64,000 nt of DNA from contig CANUEZ040000113.1 in assembly GCA_948099385.1 (NCBI GenBank), forward strand, positions 11,792,501 to 11,856,500. The letters run 5' to 3'. A program made the position numbers and the translations under genes. Under the pieces are notes generated by a model that searched no databases, was not told the DNA's origin, and worked only from the letters and a program-made list of their open reading frames with translations. Source of the stretch: Fasciola hepatica. Its lineage: Eukaryota > Platyhelminthes > Trematoda > Plagiorchiida > Fasciolidae. Positions 25,345 to 35,849 of this stretch are shown here, piece after piece (position 1 is the stretch's first letter; each line of letters begins with the position of its first letter).

Positions 25345-26215
25345 CTGTGACAACTAGCAGTGTCACCTAATTTCTCCAACCATCCGGTGAATGGGTCCCA
25401 ACACAGAAGCCTAATACATCCCACTCGGCCAAGCTTCCGGGTCAGTCTTTTCATACCCTTTTTACTATGTCATGAACCAATAATCTTGTCCCTCTCTCTA
25501 CCCACTTTCTGTCTTGTAGAACAACGTGCACGGAGGAAGTTTATAGCTGGGCTTGCGTAACACATATTCGAGTCACCTCAACCTGTGTTGGATAGAGGGC
25601 TTGCTTGACTGATCCCTGAATTCCAAAAAGCCGTGCTTAACTTCAGTCGGTGTTCTCATGAAATTCGAGCAATACTGTGAAGACATCAATGACCAAAAAC
25701 ACCGACGGTCTTCGCGACGGATCTAACAACGGTAGGGTGCACTCGCCCCTTGACGGACAATATGCTACACCGGTGCCACAGCAGCTAAACGCCCTTTTGT
25801 AAACGCGATAACACTTCTGTGATGAGATCACAAGTCCGTCTGCTTCAGGCCGTAGCCTAGCTATCTCGGGCTCATCCGACGGCTCGTGACCGATCAACTC
25901 TCCGGTTGTATCCGCACGCATCACCCAATGCAGAGTTTTCGTCTATTTGTACTAGCATCGTCTTTGCCTTGTAAAACCATTCCGAAATAGATCTCAGTAG
26001 ACGGTTCTGGTCCAGCCACTCGTGCTTTCTTCCTGGCTGTTGTAACCAGGCCAAGACTGTTCGGTATAACCACTTCATCTGTTATCCGACCACCTGCTGA
26101 GATATAACTACCTAGGTAACACAACCTATCTGCTTCAGCTAGGGCTTCCCCTGCTGAGACAAGGTTTGGCGTAGTAGGACCAACCCAGTTCTGTAGCAGC
26201 AAGTTTTGTTTCTTT
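25345..26215 (-). pseudogene. Second RTE-like LINE fragment, heavily decayed
   Basis: On the minus strand an 'LQNWVGP' segment is followed by 'LCYLGSYISAGGRITDE', which parallels 'LQDWVGP...CYMGSYISSEGRKSDE' of the neighbouring copy. Then come a scrambled middle and a 3' end near 'ggtgacactgctag'. Divergence from the first copy shows that it belongs to a different subfamily, the one also present at 40815-41235 and 42470-42760. It lies 5' of the first LINE in the same orientation, with about 110 bases between them. No reverse transcriptase active site remains. Confidence 0.7.
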
Positions 26216-26802
26216 CGTTGGGCTTTTTAGCTCCCGTTTTCTTACCACAGGCATTTATGCTGCCCACCCTTTTGCTCTCGTTATCTAAGCCTTCTCGTCT
26301 TATTTCCCTCCACGTTCGGAAGCTAGGCTGTGTTTCTAATACCACCGGAAAGGCTACGTAAGAGCTGAATATTTTGTACACATGCCGTGTCTCTTTAGTG
26401 TCTTGCTCAGTTAGTTTGGGTACATGTATCTGCACATTGCAACTGACTGCTCTTTTCTTAGCTCGCACGCAACCCGGTTTTGTATTTCGCTCTCTTAACA
26501 TATTATTTTCCTTTCCAGGAATCATTCGTTATACGACTTCGAGCCCCCACGTTCACCGTAGTGATTGGCTAGACCGTGTGACTTTGTGTTGATCTTTTTA
26601 TTCGGCGAAACAGGCTGCTGTCGTCTAGGGATGGTATTTCATTCGTACATTTATGTTTTTCATTTGGAATCACCTCTGTAAAGGGCAAGTTTTTTTCATC
26701 CGTTGCGTGTTCTGTACAGCGATGTCACATTATTAATTCCCGGACGATCGGTAAGTCAAAACTTTTTCAGAAAGCCTGCTTTGATTCCTACTTGATTTTC
26801 AG

Positions 26803-27012
26803 CTGGCATCTGCCTCGGTGACCAAACTGGAAGTCAACACTCAGAAGAAACAGTCTGACCGACCCGTGATATTTGATCCTTCTATCACTCCAGAAGGATA
26901 CACTTCGAACTCAGCCGCTACCGGTCACACTAGTGGTGAACAGCAATTAGCTATCATTGGGATCCCCATGGGGATCTTCTGCGGTTCGCTACTTCGAGGT
27001 TCAAGGTCATGA
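26803..27012 (+). CDS. Candidate terminal exon, unknown protein with a hydrophobic C-terminal segment
   Basis: An acceptor 'ttgattttcag' ending at 26802 opens a 69-residue frame to TGA at 27010-27012 in phase 0. The translation begins LASASVTKLEVNTQKKQ, is rich in Ser/Thr/Gln/Pro, and ends with a hydrophobic stretch (QQLAIIGIPMGIFCGSLL) followed by a short Arg/Ser tail. That could be a weak membrane segment. I recognise no family. If real it is the last exon of a plus-strand gene convergent with the LRR gene, whose second exon lies 0.8 kb away. No matching upstream exon was found, since the preceding 2 kb is LINE. The frame is also open for 18 bases before the acceptor, so chance is possible. 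Confidence 0.3.
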   Translation: MASASVTKLEVNTQKKQSDRPVIFDPSITPEGYTSNSAATGHTSGEQQLAIIGIPMGIFCGSLLRGSRS

Positions 27013-27824
27013 CCGGCCGGTCCCTCTGGATGGTGTAAGAGAAATATCTTGAAGTTACGGGTTGTGTTTATTTCCCACTGCTCTCTAGAGCCATCATGAA
27101 ATAATAAAAAAAGAACACAGTAAGATTACTTGTAACTGGAAACCTCGTATGAGGCGGACCATCAGTTATGTAGAGCATTTCCTGAGTAATTTGCTCCAAA
27201 TTCATGTTTACATTTTTGTGGTAACGAAGACGATAATCACACTGAGTGTAGTAACTCGCTATCAAGGGGTGCAGTCGGGCCACAACTCTCAGGGTCAGTT
27301 GCCATTTTTCTTTTGGGTGCATGCATAAGGAGTCCATACGGATAAAGTACATTATTCCAAATGTAAATCAAATCACTATAGTCGGCGAAATACGCCAGTG
27401 AAAAGGAAGTATAACTGAAGAAAGCATTCCTTGTTATTATTTACCCCCAATTAAATCCCGCCATTCACGTTTACCCGCGGAAGAACCCCGTCCAGACCCA
27501 TCTTCTTCACCATAGTACACATCATATTGACTGTTTGTTTTATCGAGTCAAAGTAAATTCATCCTCAAGAGGTGCTTCATCCACCTTCCGAGTCCCACCC
27601 ATTGAACTCAAGTCACTATCGGACAACTGACCCACTGACTTTCTCTGAACCTGTGATCGATAACTGATCAGGTTTTGTGCAAGCGAACAATCAACCAAAA
27701 CAAACCGACTCGTCCAATCGTGTACAACGTCACAAGGGAGGCTGAGTTACGGCCCACTGAATACAGTTCACAATGAGCACTGTTTACCCCATAATCGATT
27801 ATACCAACTACTAGCATACGAAAC
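27013..27824. other. Short region between two convergent exon candidates
   Basis: A minus-strand frame at 27068-27352 gives a protein-like translation (a 'VARLHPLIASYYTQCDYRLR' stretch) but lacks a clear donor. It could be a downstream exon if the LRR gene continues past 27829, and I rate it as unproven. Confidence 0.3.
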
Positions 27825-28275
27825 TTACCAATAGGAATTGCTCTTCTGCGTTGGCTGTTTTCTGGAGGCTTGAGTTCTTCTTTGACTGCTTTGTCTTGCT
27901 TTGAATGCGATAACCGCGATCAACACGATGAGAGCCACCACTACTATGGCAACAATTACTGCGATCACCTCGGTAGACAACCCGGCACTGGCCACCTCCG
28001 TGTTAACATCTTGTGTATTTTCACTATGCGTTCCCTCCCTCAAGTCGACACCGCCCGGCTCACCAGACCCGGATAATGGATTCAATTTATCCCCAGGTTC
28101 AACACCAAGCTGGGACTCATCCGCACCTTCGAATGGTACCTTTCCGTAAAAGTTGTCATCCTTGCCCGACTCCTTTATTGGAGGTGATTTGCACAGGTTC
28201 GCTGCCCGAAACTCAGCCAGTGTGAAACCAGCTACTCCGCTTGGGGAAGCGCATTGGAATCCCACGATCTTGTGT
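27825..28275 (-). CDS. LRR type I membrane protein, exon 2 (C-terminal cap, TM helix, tail)
   Basis: This exon completes the protein started at 60290. The acceptor 'gtaattttcag' precedes 28275; the first base, A, completes the split codon left by exon 1 (CT+A, Leu). The translation opens HKIVGFQCASPSGVAG and has the last two Cys of an LRR C-terminal cap (about residues 243 and 263), with the usual C-x-x-P spacing. An acidic, Gly/Ser-rich linker of about 70 residues follows, then a 22-residue Val/Ile/Ala helix (about 338-359, stop-transfer KARQSSQRR) and a short basic cytoplasmic tail ending at about residue 384. The stop TAA (27825-27827) lies inside GTAAGT (27828-27823). A donor after 27829 could therefore remove the stop and extend the tail, so the C-terminus is uncertain. 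Confidence 0.75.
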
Positions 28276-29799
28276 CTGAAAATTACAAATCAGATCAAGC
28301 ACTGGGATCAGTAAGGAGACATAGGGGGTAAACAGTGCAACAGTCCCAACTGTTAACAGCTGACTGGGTTCGCTGGAACACAGTGAACAAGAATCGGTTC
28401 AGTTCGTTGAAAATCTGGAAAAAATCAAGAACATACAATCGTATGATCAACCAGTCGTTCGGTTGTCGTCAGAATAAATTTGATCGCAACCGATTGGCAC
28501 CTGACTAAAAACCAGGTCAAAACACTCCCTGAGAGAAATCGATGAGACCAACGGTAATGGATAAACAAATGAATCTGTGCTGTTAATTCAGACTTTCAAT
28601 TTGTTTGCATACTCTAAGATCAAACTAGAAAAATGTGATCCCTCTGTATCCGAATTGTTTTACGATCTCCAGAATTCACCTAGGATCCAGTTAAAAGATG
28701 TGGCTCATAAAAATGTCTCAAGAAAAATGAATTGAGGACGCAGTGTGACAAACACTTGAGTTACTTATGTAAATAGACTGGTGACGTTCAGATCACGACG
28801 AAATGTGATGCCGTAGTCTTTTTTCGCAAACTATGGGAACTGAATACACACTATTTCACAGAGGACCAAAGTTTTGAGAACAATTTTGTCAACCCTTCTG
28901 ATTTCTTCTTTCCGTCAGTAATTGTGCACTTTTCATTTTATTCAAATACATCAGAAAAAGTTAACAGTCAATGTTCTTGTGGAAGTGTCTGCTTGATTCG
29001 TTGAACGGAATTTCTCTTCCAAATAAAATCCATAATCGCTATCAGGATGAGTTGATACTTCAGGAATGAACTATCATAGCATGCATGCTTTCGATTATTA
29101 TTAGCTTTATACGGTCACCTCATCCGGACTGAAGTAAGTGTTCAGTTATGACCTTCTGAATGCGAGTTCTTCTGCATCCCATAACTACGCTTGAGTTCAG
29201 AAGAAAGAGCCCCACCAATCACCGTCATACGAGCCTATCACACTATGAGGTTGGGCCGGTGAACGTGGTTCTCAGACCCTTTACGTGTGTGGACCATAAT
29301 AGACCAAGGTGCGGATCAGGTGTGTTAGTTCGCGGTTCGAAACTTGTATCTGAGGCTCGCACTGGTCGCCGGGCTAAAAAGCCAGGAAAAAACCGTACTT
29401 TAGATTGTGAGTATCTCTAATAATCCATCATTTTATGCAGCCTTCTTACAATCCAAGTCCCACTAGTTTGATTTCAGAGTACATGCTACTCGAAGTACGT
29501 TATATTATCCATCCGTATATCAAATGATTCTTCTCGTGGTGTTAATGCAACGCACATCATGGTTGAACCTTGGGAGCCTTGGGGATTGGTTCTTTTTGTT
29601 CCGCGCTTGTGCGTGAGTGCAGGGGAAAAGAGAAAATGCACCATTAGAACAAAAGTCTGCTGCTCTGTCAAGGATAACCGCTAACCAATAGCCCAGTGAA
29701 TTGGGGTAGAATGAGACCACAAGTAGTCCCGATAGATTAGCCACGATAACGAGTCAGGCGACAATGACTGACTGACTTATCGACTAGCAACAGAGTGAT

Positions 29800-29885
29800 T
29801 GGTGTTATCAGGGTTTGAACCTCGGTCCTCATAGATAAACAACTGATAGCAGTTTATACCACTAAACCCAGTCGGTGGATTTTTT
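29800..29885 (-). mobile_element. tRNA-like SINE head fragment
   Basis: The minus strand reads an A-box-like 'tgggtttagtggtataaactg' and the B box AGGTTCAAACCC. It adjoins the family B copy at 29890 in the same orientation and has no body of its own. Confidence 0.5.
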
Positions 29886-29889
29886 TTTA

Positions 29890-30150
29890 ATTACATGCTT
29901 GCGCATGAGTGCAATGGAACGTTACCCCCCATAGCCTCAAAAGCCCACCGGACCATTACGGATAGCCAGTACAAAGACCCTGAGAATTGGAGAAGCACGG
30001 AACCACATAAGGTTCCAATAGATCCGGTGTGGTAACGAGCTGGATTACTGTCTACCACCAGTGACCATTACCGGTGATGGACTCAAACCTCTGGCCTCCG
30101 ATGTGGTAATCAAAAGCCCTAAACCACTCGACCACAATCGGTCCACTAAT
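29890..30150 (-). mobile_element. SINE family B copy, best preserved
   Basis: On the minus strand the full order is visible. The head has TTGTGGTCGAGTGGTTTAGG (A box) and CAGAGGTTTGAGTCC (B box). The body runs through 'tggtcactggtggtagacag', 'acaccggatctattggaacc' and 'ggtgggcttttgaggctatg'. The 3' end is CATTGCACTCATGCGCAAGC followed by ATGTAATT. It is the reference for family B in this window. Confidence 0.85.
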
Positions 30151-30469
30151 TATGGATCCTTAATAGAATTTGTTCTTGAATTCCTAATTGGGACTTGAAC
30201 CTGAAGCACAGAACTGCAGGCCTCTCGAATGTTGTCAATAAGTTACCTCTAACTCAACACTACAACACGCGCAAAACACAGTTACTCATGTGAGATTAAG
30301 GAACATGATTAAGCAATTAATTACTCATTTTTGGTGAGAAAACTGCCGTTTAAAAAACCCTTAGTTGTCGACTGACAAATTATTACTACTGGACGCCAGA
30401 CTGTCATTTTAGGGAAAATGTTTGAAGTCAGACAGACAACACCGACCCTATTTTCTTGTTTCGCTTTAT

Positions 30470-30625
30470 TTACTCCCCTTCTATTGTATAGTAGTAGTTC
30501 GATACTTCGGGAAACCAGCCGCGACCTAGTAAACGATGCCAACTAGGGAAGGGAATCGAAGAGTCGAACCCGGAACAAAAACGCCAGGAGCCCACCGTGA
30601 TAGCCTTTCGATCACCGCTGATCAT
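30470..30625 (-). mobile_element. SINE family A copy
   Basis: The minus strand shows 'agcggtgatcgaaaggctatc', the B box GGGTTCGACTC and a downstream 'gtttcccgaagtatcgaac'. The end is GAAGGGGAGTAAATAAAGCG, matching the GGAAGTAAATAA terminus of the other family A copies. Confidence 0.75.
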
Positions 30626-31012
30626 ATACCGTTGACCGAATTTCCCTAATGCTCAAATTCACACACGATTGTCGAATCTTTATCATACCAGCTTAGTGGA
30701 CTAAACTCTTAAGATGTTAATTTCTGTTCCTTAGAAAATAAAACGGGGGGGGGGAGAGAGAGACAGAGATGTTTTGGAAGTGGTAACTAGCAGCAGAAAA
30801 GTGAGAAAAACCTGTGGTTGTTAATTTTCTGTTAGCGCCAGGTATCCGACCTCCGATTTATTCGAGATCGTTCTCACACAGGCGGTCACTCGGGTGCATG
30901 AACACACGATTTCGTATGCGAGAGCCCCAAGATGTTACCAATTTTTAATGGATACGGTAATTATCACAATGTGATATGGGCGCAGAAAGACTGGATCCTC
31001 GTAAGCATTGTA

Positions 31013-31046
<34 letters not shown>

Positions 31047-31524
31047 ATGGTGCAACGAAACTCAAGTATGTACTCAATGGGTCTCATTCTCCAGGAGGCG
31101 GTCAGAGAGGACAGCTGGTCTGATCGTCGAATGGGAGAGAGTTGTGGTTGTTTCATTCCATTTATAGATCAAACAAAGTTGAGTGCCAAATCTTTTTGCA
31201 TTCTTGATTACACACACACAGCTCCCTATCTCATCTACTCACTCACTCACTCACAGAGACAGAGAGAGAGAAACAAATATTCATACTGGCACATTACGCA
31301 TGTGGAAACCGACGCACAGAGAGAGAGAGAGGACATCAGTAATACCCTTCTGGTAAATAAGTTGGCAACCATGAAGCGACTGACTCAAACCACGATGTGT
31401 GCACCGAGAATTCTCATAGCCATGTACGCATATATGCACGTAATAATGTATCATACCGATTTTTGAATAGTCTAGTCTATTATTGTACAACCAGTCCTAA
31501 CTGATTTCCTGAGCAAACTTGATA

Positions 31525-31572
31525 AGTAGATAGATAGACAGACGGACAGGCAAATAGTCAGACAGATAGATT
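31525..31572. repeat. Imperfect (GATA/GACA)n tract
   Basis: About 48 bases of variant tetranucleotides (tagatagatagacagacgg and similar). Confidence 0.85.
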
Positions 31573-31698
31573 AAAACAACGGCATATTTACGGTGACTGA
31601 TTTCGTCTAAACTCCGTCACACAGGGATGTGAACCAAGAATAAGTAATAGTGCTCGTATCAAAGAACATCCCTGATTCGTATGCCAGAGCGTCAAAAG

Positions 31699-31841
31699 TC
31701 ACATGTCTTTATCAGTTTTGTTGGAATTAGATAACAGTGCTACAACTATGCAAACGCCAGCACATCCAGCGATCACAAACCAATAAACACGGTAGCCATT
31801 AGCACTGTGTGATCTGGTCGGGTGATAAATGATATCGCCCG
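31699..31841 (-). CDS. Candidate terminal exon of a multi-pass membrane protein
   Basis: A strong acceptor 'tttttttaattgcag' ends at 31842. The exon starts with two bases (CG) that complete a codon, then encodes GDIIYHPTRSHSANGYR, a hydrophobic helix VYWFVIAGCAGVCIVVALL and a short tail SNSNKTDKDM before TGA. The phase matches the exon at 32153-32224, which ends with one base, and the intron between them would be 311 bases. The layout (helix, short loop, helix, short tail) resembles the C-terminal half of four-helix membrane proteins. No family signature is visible, so I give no name. If real, this is a same-strand gene nested inside the LRR intron. Confidence 0.4.
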
Positions 31842-32152
31842 CTGCAATTAAAAAAACACAGGCTACCGAGATCCCAGTCTGCCGACAACGCTGAGGACAA
31901 TGTGGTTGAGGATGATCTCTAGGAATTAGCTCTTTGTGCATCCGTAGGTTCGTGCGGTCTGAGACGGGTATTTGGCTGTTTCTCATCTCCGGTCATTTGG
32001 TTATTGCCGACCTGAGGATACATAACTATGCGACTCTTAAGTCAAACATAGATGAACACTGGAATTCATTTATTTGTGAGCTTCTGTGTGCGTGTGCTCG
32101 AGCATGCGTATGGGAAGGTGTGGTTCTGTATGTATTGCAAACATGTATGTAC

Positions 32153-32224
32153 ATATGTGCAGTTTAATCACGACCAGTGCCAGTAACAACACGACCAAGT
32201 TTACTGCCAGAATGAGCATGAAGG
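32153..32224 (-). CDS. Candidate internal exon encoding a membrane helix
   Basis: The acceptor 'ttgacaacgttag' ends at 32225, with a CT-rich stretch some 25 bases upstream. The 72-base exon has two leading bases, 23 codons (FMLILAVNLVVLLLALVV then IKLHI) and one trailing base. The donor is a non-ideal 'gtacat' from 32152. Almost the whole exon is one hydrophobic helix. It joins in phase to the exon at 31699-31841. The exon before it should end with one base of a codon; the one at 33310-33445 does not, so at least one exon would be missing between them. Confidence 0.35.
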
Positions 32225-32585
32225 CTAACGTTGTCAAGTAATGGGTGTGAGAAAGAGAGAGAGACGATTTTGGCCTCCCTTTTGGCATCACTCCTGGCAC
32301 GGGGGTTTCGCCAAGTTTCCCGAAGAATGTTCCATACGCGAATAAATGAGAATAAATTTATGAATGAGAACAACAACCGCTACTTATGTCATTATCTGCT
32401 GACGTAACAACCAGTTCCGAATAGTTAGTGATGGTAATTTAGGAAAACGGCTATTCTTACAGAAAGCCATGGTGCACGGAAATAGTAATGAATCTTATTT
32501 CAGACGAAATTAATGACAGTGTGCAGAATCAGTCTTTCGTGTAGACTGAGAAATCACTGAACATGTTCGATTTTTTATCCCTCAG

Positions 32586-32642
32586 AGAAACCCCGATTGG
32601 AAACCAAGAGACTGGGAATATGGAAATATCAGGGAGAAATCT
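32586..32642 (+). CDS. Candidate 57-base plus-strand exon
   Basis: The acceptor 'ttttttatccctcag' ends at 32585 and the donor 'gtaagtagg' begins at 32643; both are close to consensus. All three frames are open. One reads RNPDWKPRDWEYGNIREKS, which is Trp-rich and protein-like but ends in phase 0. Another ends with one spare base and so matches the acceptor phase of the exon at 34430-34674. The function is unknown. Chance is a real possibility because the segment is short and lies on the strand opposite to the surrounding gene. Confidence 0.28.
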
Positions 32643-32834
32643 GTAAGTAGGCAAAGAAGAGGTGCGACGATAAGGACGCGACTGGTCGCGAAGTATCTAT
32701 CAGTCAATCTTTGCATTGAACAGATGCATTTCTTCAACCACATCCACGAGGCCTTACATAACCTAAGGAATCAAGGTCCCTGTCCAAGGTCTTCCAGACA
32801 CTAAGCAACTCAGTAAAACATATTATAAGGACGG

Positions 32835-32995
32835 GGTGGGGCGGTCAAACCGCCGTAGCCGTGCGCTCCTGAGGCCTCTGTCCCCGGTTGGCATCGTCAC
32901 GTCACTGGCAGTCACTTCTCGAATTGGCTGCTTTTAAATGGTCATGATTCCCTTCCTGAAATACTGTACCACTATTAGTTGGTAAAAAAGAAGTA
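32835..32995 (+). mobile_element. SINE family A copy
   Basis: A degraded head ('ggggcggtcaaaccgccg', B-box region 'ccccggttggcatcg') leads into a body with 'tcgaattggctgcttttaaatggtc'. The tail 'ttcccttcctgaaatactgtac' is followed by a GTAAAAAAGAAGTATG-like end. The tail matches the 9449 and 52400 copies. Confidence 0.75.
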
Positions 32996-33041
32996 TGTTT
33001 TTTGAAAATCCGTTTGCATTCTTCACATCGAAAAGTCGGAC

Positions 33042-33113
33042 GCCGCGAGCCGGAGTCTAACCGGCGACCCTCCGCATACCGGGCAGATGCTCTACCAGCT
33101 GAGCTATCGCGGT
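33042..33113 (-). tRNA. tRNA-like gene or SINE head, GGT anticodon position
   Basis: The 72-base minus-strand sequence folds as a full cloverleaf. The acceptor arm pairs ACCGCGA with TCGCGGC (6 of 7 pairs). The D arm is GCTC/GAGC and the anticodon arm TCTGC/GCGGA. The variable loop is GGGTC and the T arm GCCGG/CCGGC. The anticodon position reads GGT (Thr by the code). Position 33 is C instead of the near-universal T, the T loop is TTAGACT and not TTCGANT, and a degraded copy lies at 16850-16966. I therefore think it is a tRNA pseudogene or the head of a SINE and not a working tRNA. Confidence 0.5.
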
Positions 33114-33309
33114 CCGAACAGTCCGGTGTGAATAACGCTAGTGAATAATCGATAGTGCGCGAAGTAGAAAATAAAAATAAGCAGCAACAATAAATCCATC
33201 CATGGACAATTGCAACAAAAGCCCCGGAAACCGTTAGCGACCCCGTTCGATCTAATGATCTGCATCATACGTTCATAACTGTGAACCAAACCTCATCTTT
33301 CCACCGTAC

Positions 33310-33445
33310 CTGATCAGCGTGGTGCAGACGCTGGTTTTCAAGTATCGATGGATAATCGTCGAATGTCTGAGAAGCAAAAGAGTCAGGCTTCTGCTCCGTG
33401 GAGAGAAGAACTGAACCACTTGCTGAGGTGTGTGTACTTGACACC
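33310..33445 (-). CDS. Candidate internal exon of an unknown protein
   Basis: The acceptor with 'cgtttttttctctgaag' ends at 33446 and the donor CAG|GTACGG follows 33310. The 136 bases hold one leading base and 45 open codons. The translation is Ser/Thr-rich then polar, with segments STEQKPDSFASQTFDDYPS and ILENQRLHHADQ, which looks like a real protein. No domain is recognised. It lies on the same strand as, and 1.1 kb upstream of, the membrane-helix exon at 32153-32224, but their phases do not join directly. It may belong to the same nested gene through a missing exon, or to another gene. Confidence 0.33.
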
Positions 33446-34429
33446 CTTCAGAGAAAAAAACGTATGCCTCATCGGTACCACAGATGAAACAGAGAGACAG
33501 AAGTCAAACGCACCTCCTGCATTCTAAAAGAACTTCACGGGATATCTAGACCAAGTGAGAAAAGTGGTGCTCAGGATAGAACTAGTGAATTTCTACATGG
33601 ACGTAACTAATAAAGTCAAATCTTTGTGTGAAACCTGAGACTCTCGTTATCCATCTTCTAACTTGTAAAAAAATTACACAAGGAAGATTACCTAAACGGC
33701 TGACAGTGTAAGCAAACGTCGGTGAACTGAGACATTCGATCGGCTAAGACATACTACTGGGACCGGTATGTTAATCAATGTTCGCTAAATCTCACACCAC
33801 CCTCTCTACACGAGGTCCAGAAATGACTTTGACTACAACTTGGCCCCTTACAAACAAAAAACCCGGCACGGCTTCTAATTTCCACAAGTTTTTAAGCACA
33901 AATTTTCAAAAACTGATGCTATGGCCATGTTAGACATAAATGAGTGAAAAAACTTCGGCTTACTAGGGAAAAAGATGACAAATTATCCTATGAAACCTGG
34001 AAGAAGCGCCATGTGATTTAGAGTTCACCAGATTTCTTTAGCCCATTCCTCCGGTTCAAAAGCTTTCGTTCCTCCTCTCTGATGCAAACTGTATCTTCCT
34101 GAACAAAGAAAATTTATTCCACCCAAATACCTAATGGGCATTCCAAAGCATATCCTCAGAGTGAAAAAAATAACAACCTTAGCTTACTTGTTATCAACTA
34201 CTGGAAGACAGTGGGCAAGTCAAATGGTAAACTATAACATTCACCGAGTTTATCAATCCGTTCGATTTGGATTGGAATGATAGACGACTGGACTTCGCTG
34301 TCTAAAGCGGAATAGTACGAGGAAGTAGCACGTAGATTTTTGTGTGGTACTTTACACCTAAAGATAGGGATTGACTGGATCCAATTTAGTTACCTGCTCA
34401 CACCCAATTGCTCTTAGCTATCATTCCAG

Positions 34430-34674
34430 TTTCATTCGGTTGTAAAACCAGTCTTGAAAAAGGTTACCCGTGGAGACCGAAACGTCGACAACCTATCAAC
34501 GACTTCGACTACTCTGTGTTATTAAACAATAAAATTCTACCTGCTCACACGCCTAAATTTTCTCGATGGACCAGTGGTGCCGTGTTAAAAGAACCAGATG
34601 GACAGGTACTTACTGGGATTCGAGAACATCTTTTTAAAAACCTCCGCGACCGTAGTCGTCCTATCTATTATTAG
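34430..34674 (+). CDS. Candidate terminal exon, unknown protein
   Basis: The acceptor 'gctatcattccag' ends at 34429 (an alternative AG is at 34416-34417). After two leading bases the frame runs 80 codons to TAG at 34672-34674. The translation is basic and aromatic, with SFGCKTSLEKGYPWRPKRRQ and later SRWTSGAVLKEPDGQVLTG, ending DRSRPIYY. The balanced composition suggests real coding. One caution is that 'gaccgaaacgtcgac' inside it resembles a motif seen in dispersed repeats of many animals, so part could be repeat-derived. It could form a small plus-strand gene with 32586-32642. I recognise no family. Confidence 0.3.
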
Positions 34675-35619
34675 GTTTCGAATTGGTCTAAAGTTGTTAG
34701 AAAACAGAGGGTAGTTGAGATTGAATGGATCATTTGTTTACTTGTATACTTGTATGTTCTGACTACCCGACACACACGTACTTCCTCGTATGTACCAACA
34801 AAGTTATCTCGAGGATACGTGTCAAAAAGTCATGACAATGTGCACCCGTTATCAGTAAATCTGTGATTTTCGATGGGCCTACGCGGGCAGATAATAGATC
34901 AAACAACGGGTCAGTGTATAAGATTATTCTAAAAGCGCTGCGTATGCCTATTACTACATAAGTCGACCAATCTAAATTGAGGAAATAAAAAAAATTTTCG
35001 GTGTCAAACATTTCAAATTGATTAGCTCCGCCGTAAAAGAGGATAAAGGACAATACCATGACGCTCTGATTCCATCTGATATCCCCTATGGATGAACAAC
35101 AACACTGCCTTTCTTACACCGGTACGGCTTGAGATTTCCCGTGCAGCTACGCGCAAGCTAGTTGTGTATGCAAAACAACTGGAACGAACGAAGTCATTCA
35201 ACTTCAAAGACTATTCACGACTAGCTTACTTCTTCACTCGTTCATTTATTTAGCAATCCACTTCATTATTTAATCGGCCAGTAAATCATTTTTTCCGCTG
35301 CTTACCGGAATATATATCAACCAGTCTATACAATTATTTCCTTGAATAACTACGCACTTATTCTTTTAACTGGTCGTGTAATTATGTACTTATTCAAATG
35401 ACTACTTTCATGAATACAAACTTATGTGCACAGTTAACCATCCATTCGAAAACTGTATTACAGAATTACTCAAACACTCGGTCTCTGTCTACGTACTCAC
35501 TAATTTACCTGCGTAACTGGTGCCATGCAAATCTACTAGCCAAGTTACTCAGTTATTTGACTGCTTGTTCACCGACAAGCCTAGATGCTCACTGACTTAA
35601 GTACGTTTGCATTAATTGA

Positions 35620-35712
35620 TAGATAGACAGACAGACAAACGGAAGGAGGGACGGACGGACGGACGGACAGACAGACAGATAGATAGATGGATAGATAAAC
35701 AGGCAGACAGGT
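35620..35712. repeat. Imperfect (GACA/GATA/GACG)n array
   Basis: About 90 bases of variant tetranucleotides, including four consecutive GACG units in a purine-rich strand. Confidence 0.95.
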
Positions 35713-35849
35713 AGGAGCGTCAAATTGGATTAGTCTTAGACGACTTAATAATTCACTGTTGCACATATAATAGCATAACCGGAGAGCTATATTATCCCTG
35801 CCTCGTACACCATGTCCAGCAATATTGGATATACTGCTTGGACACAGCG

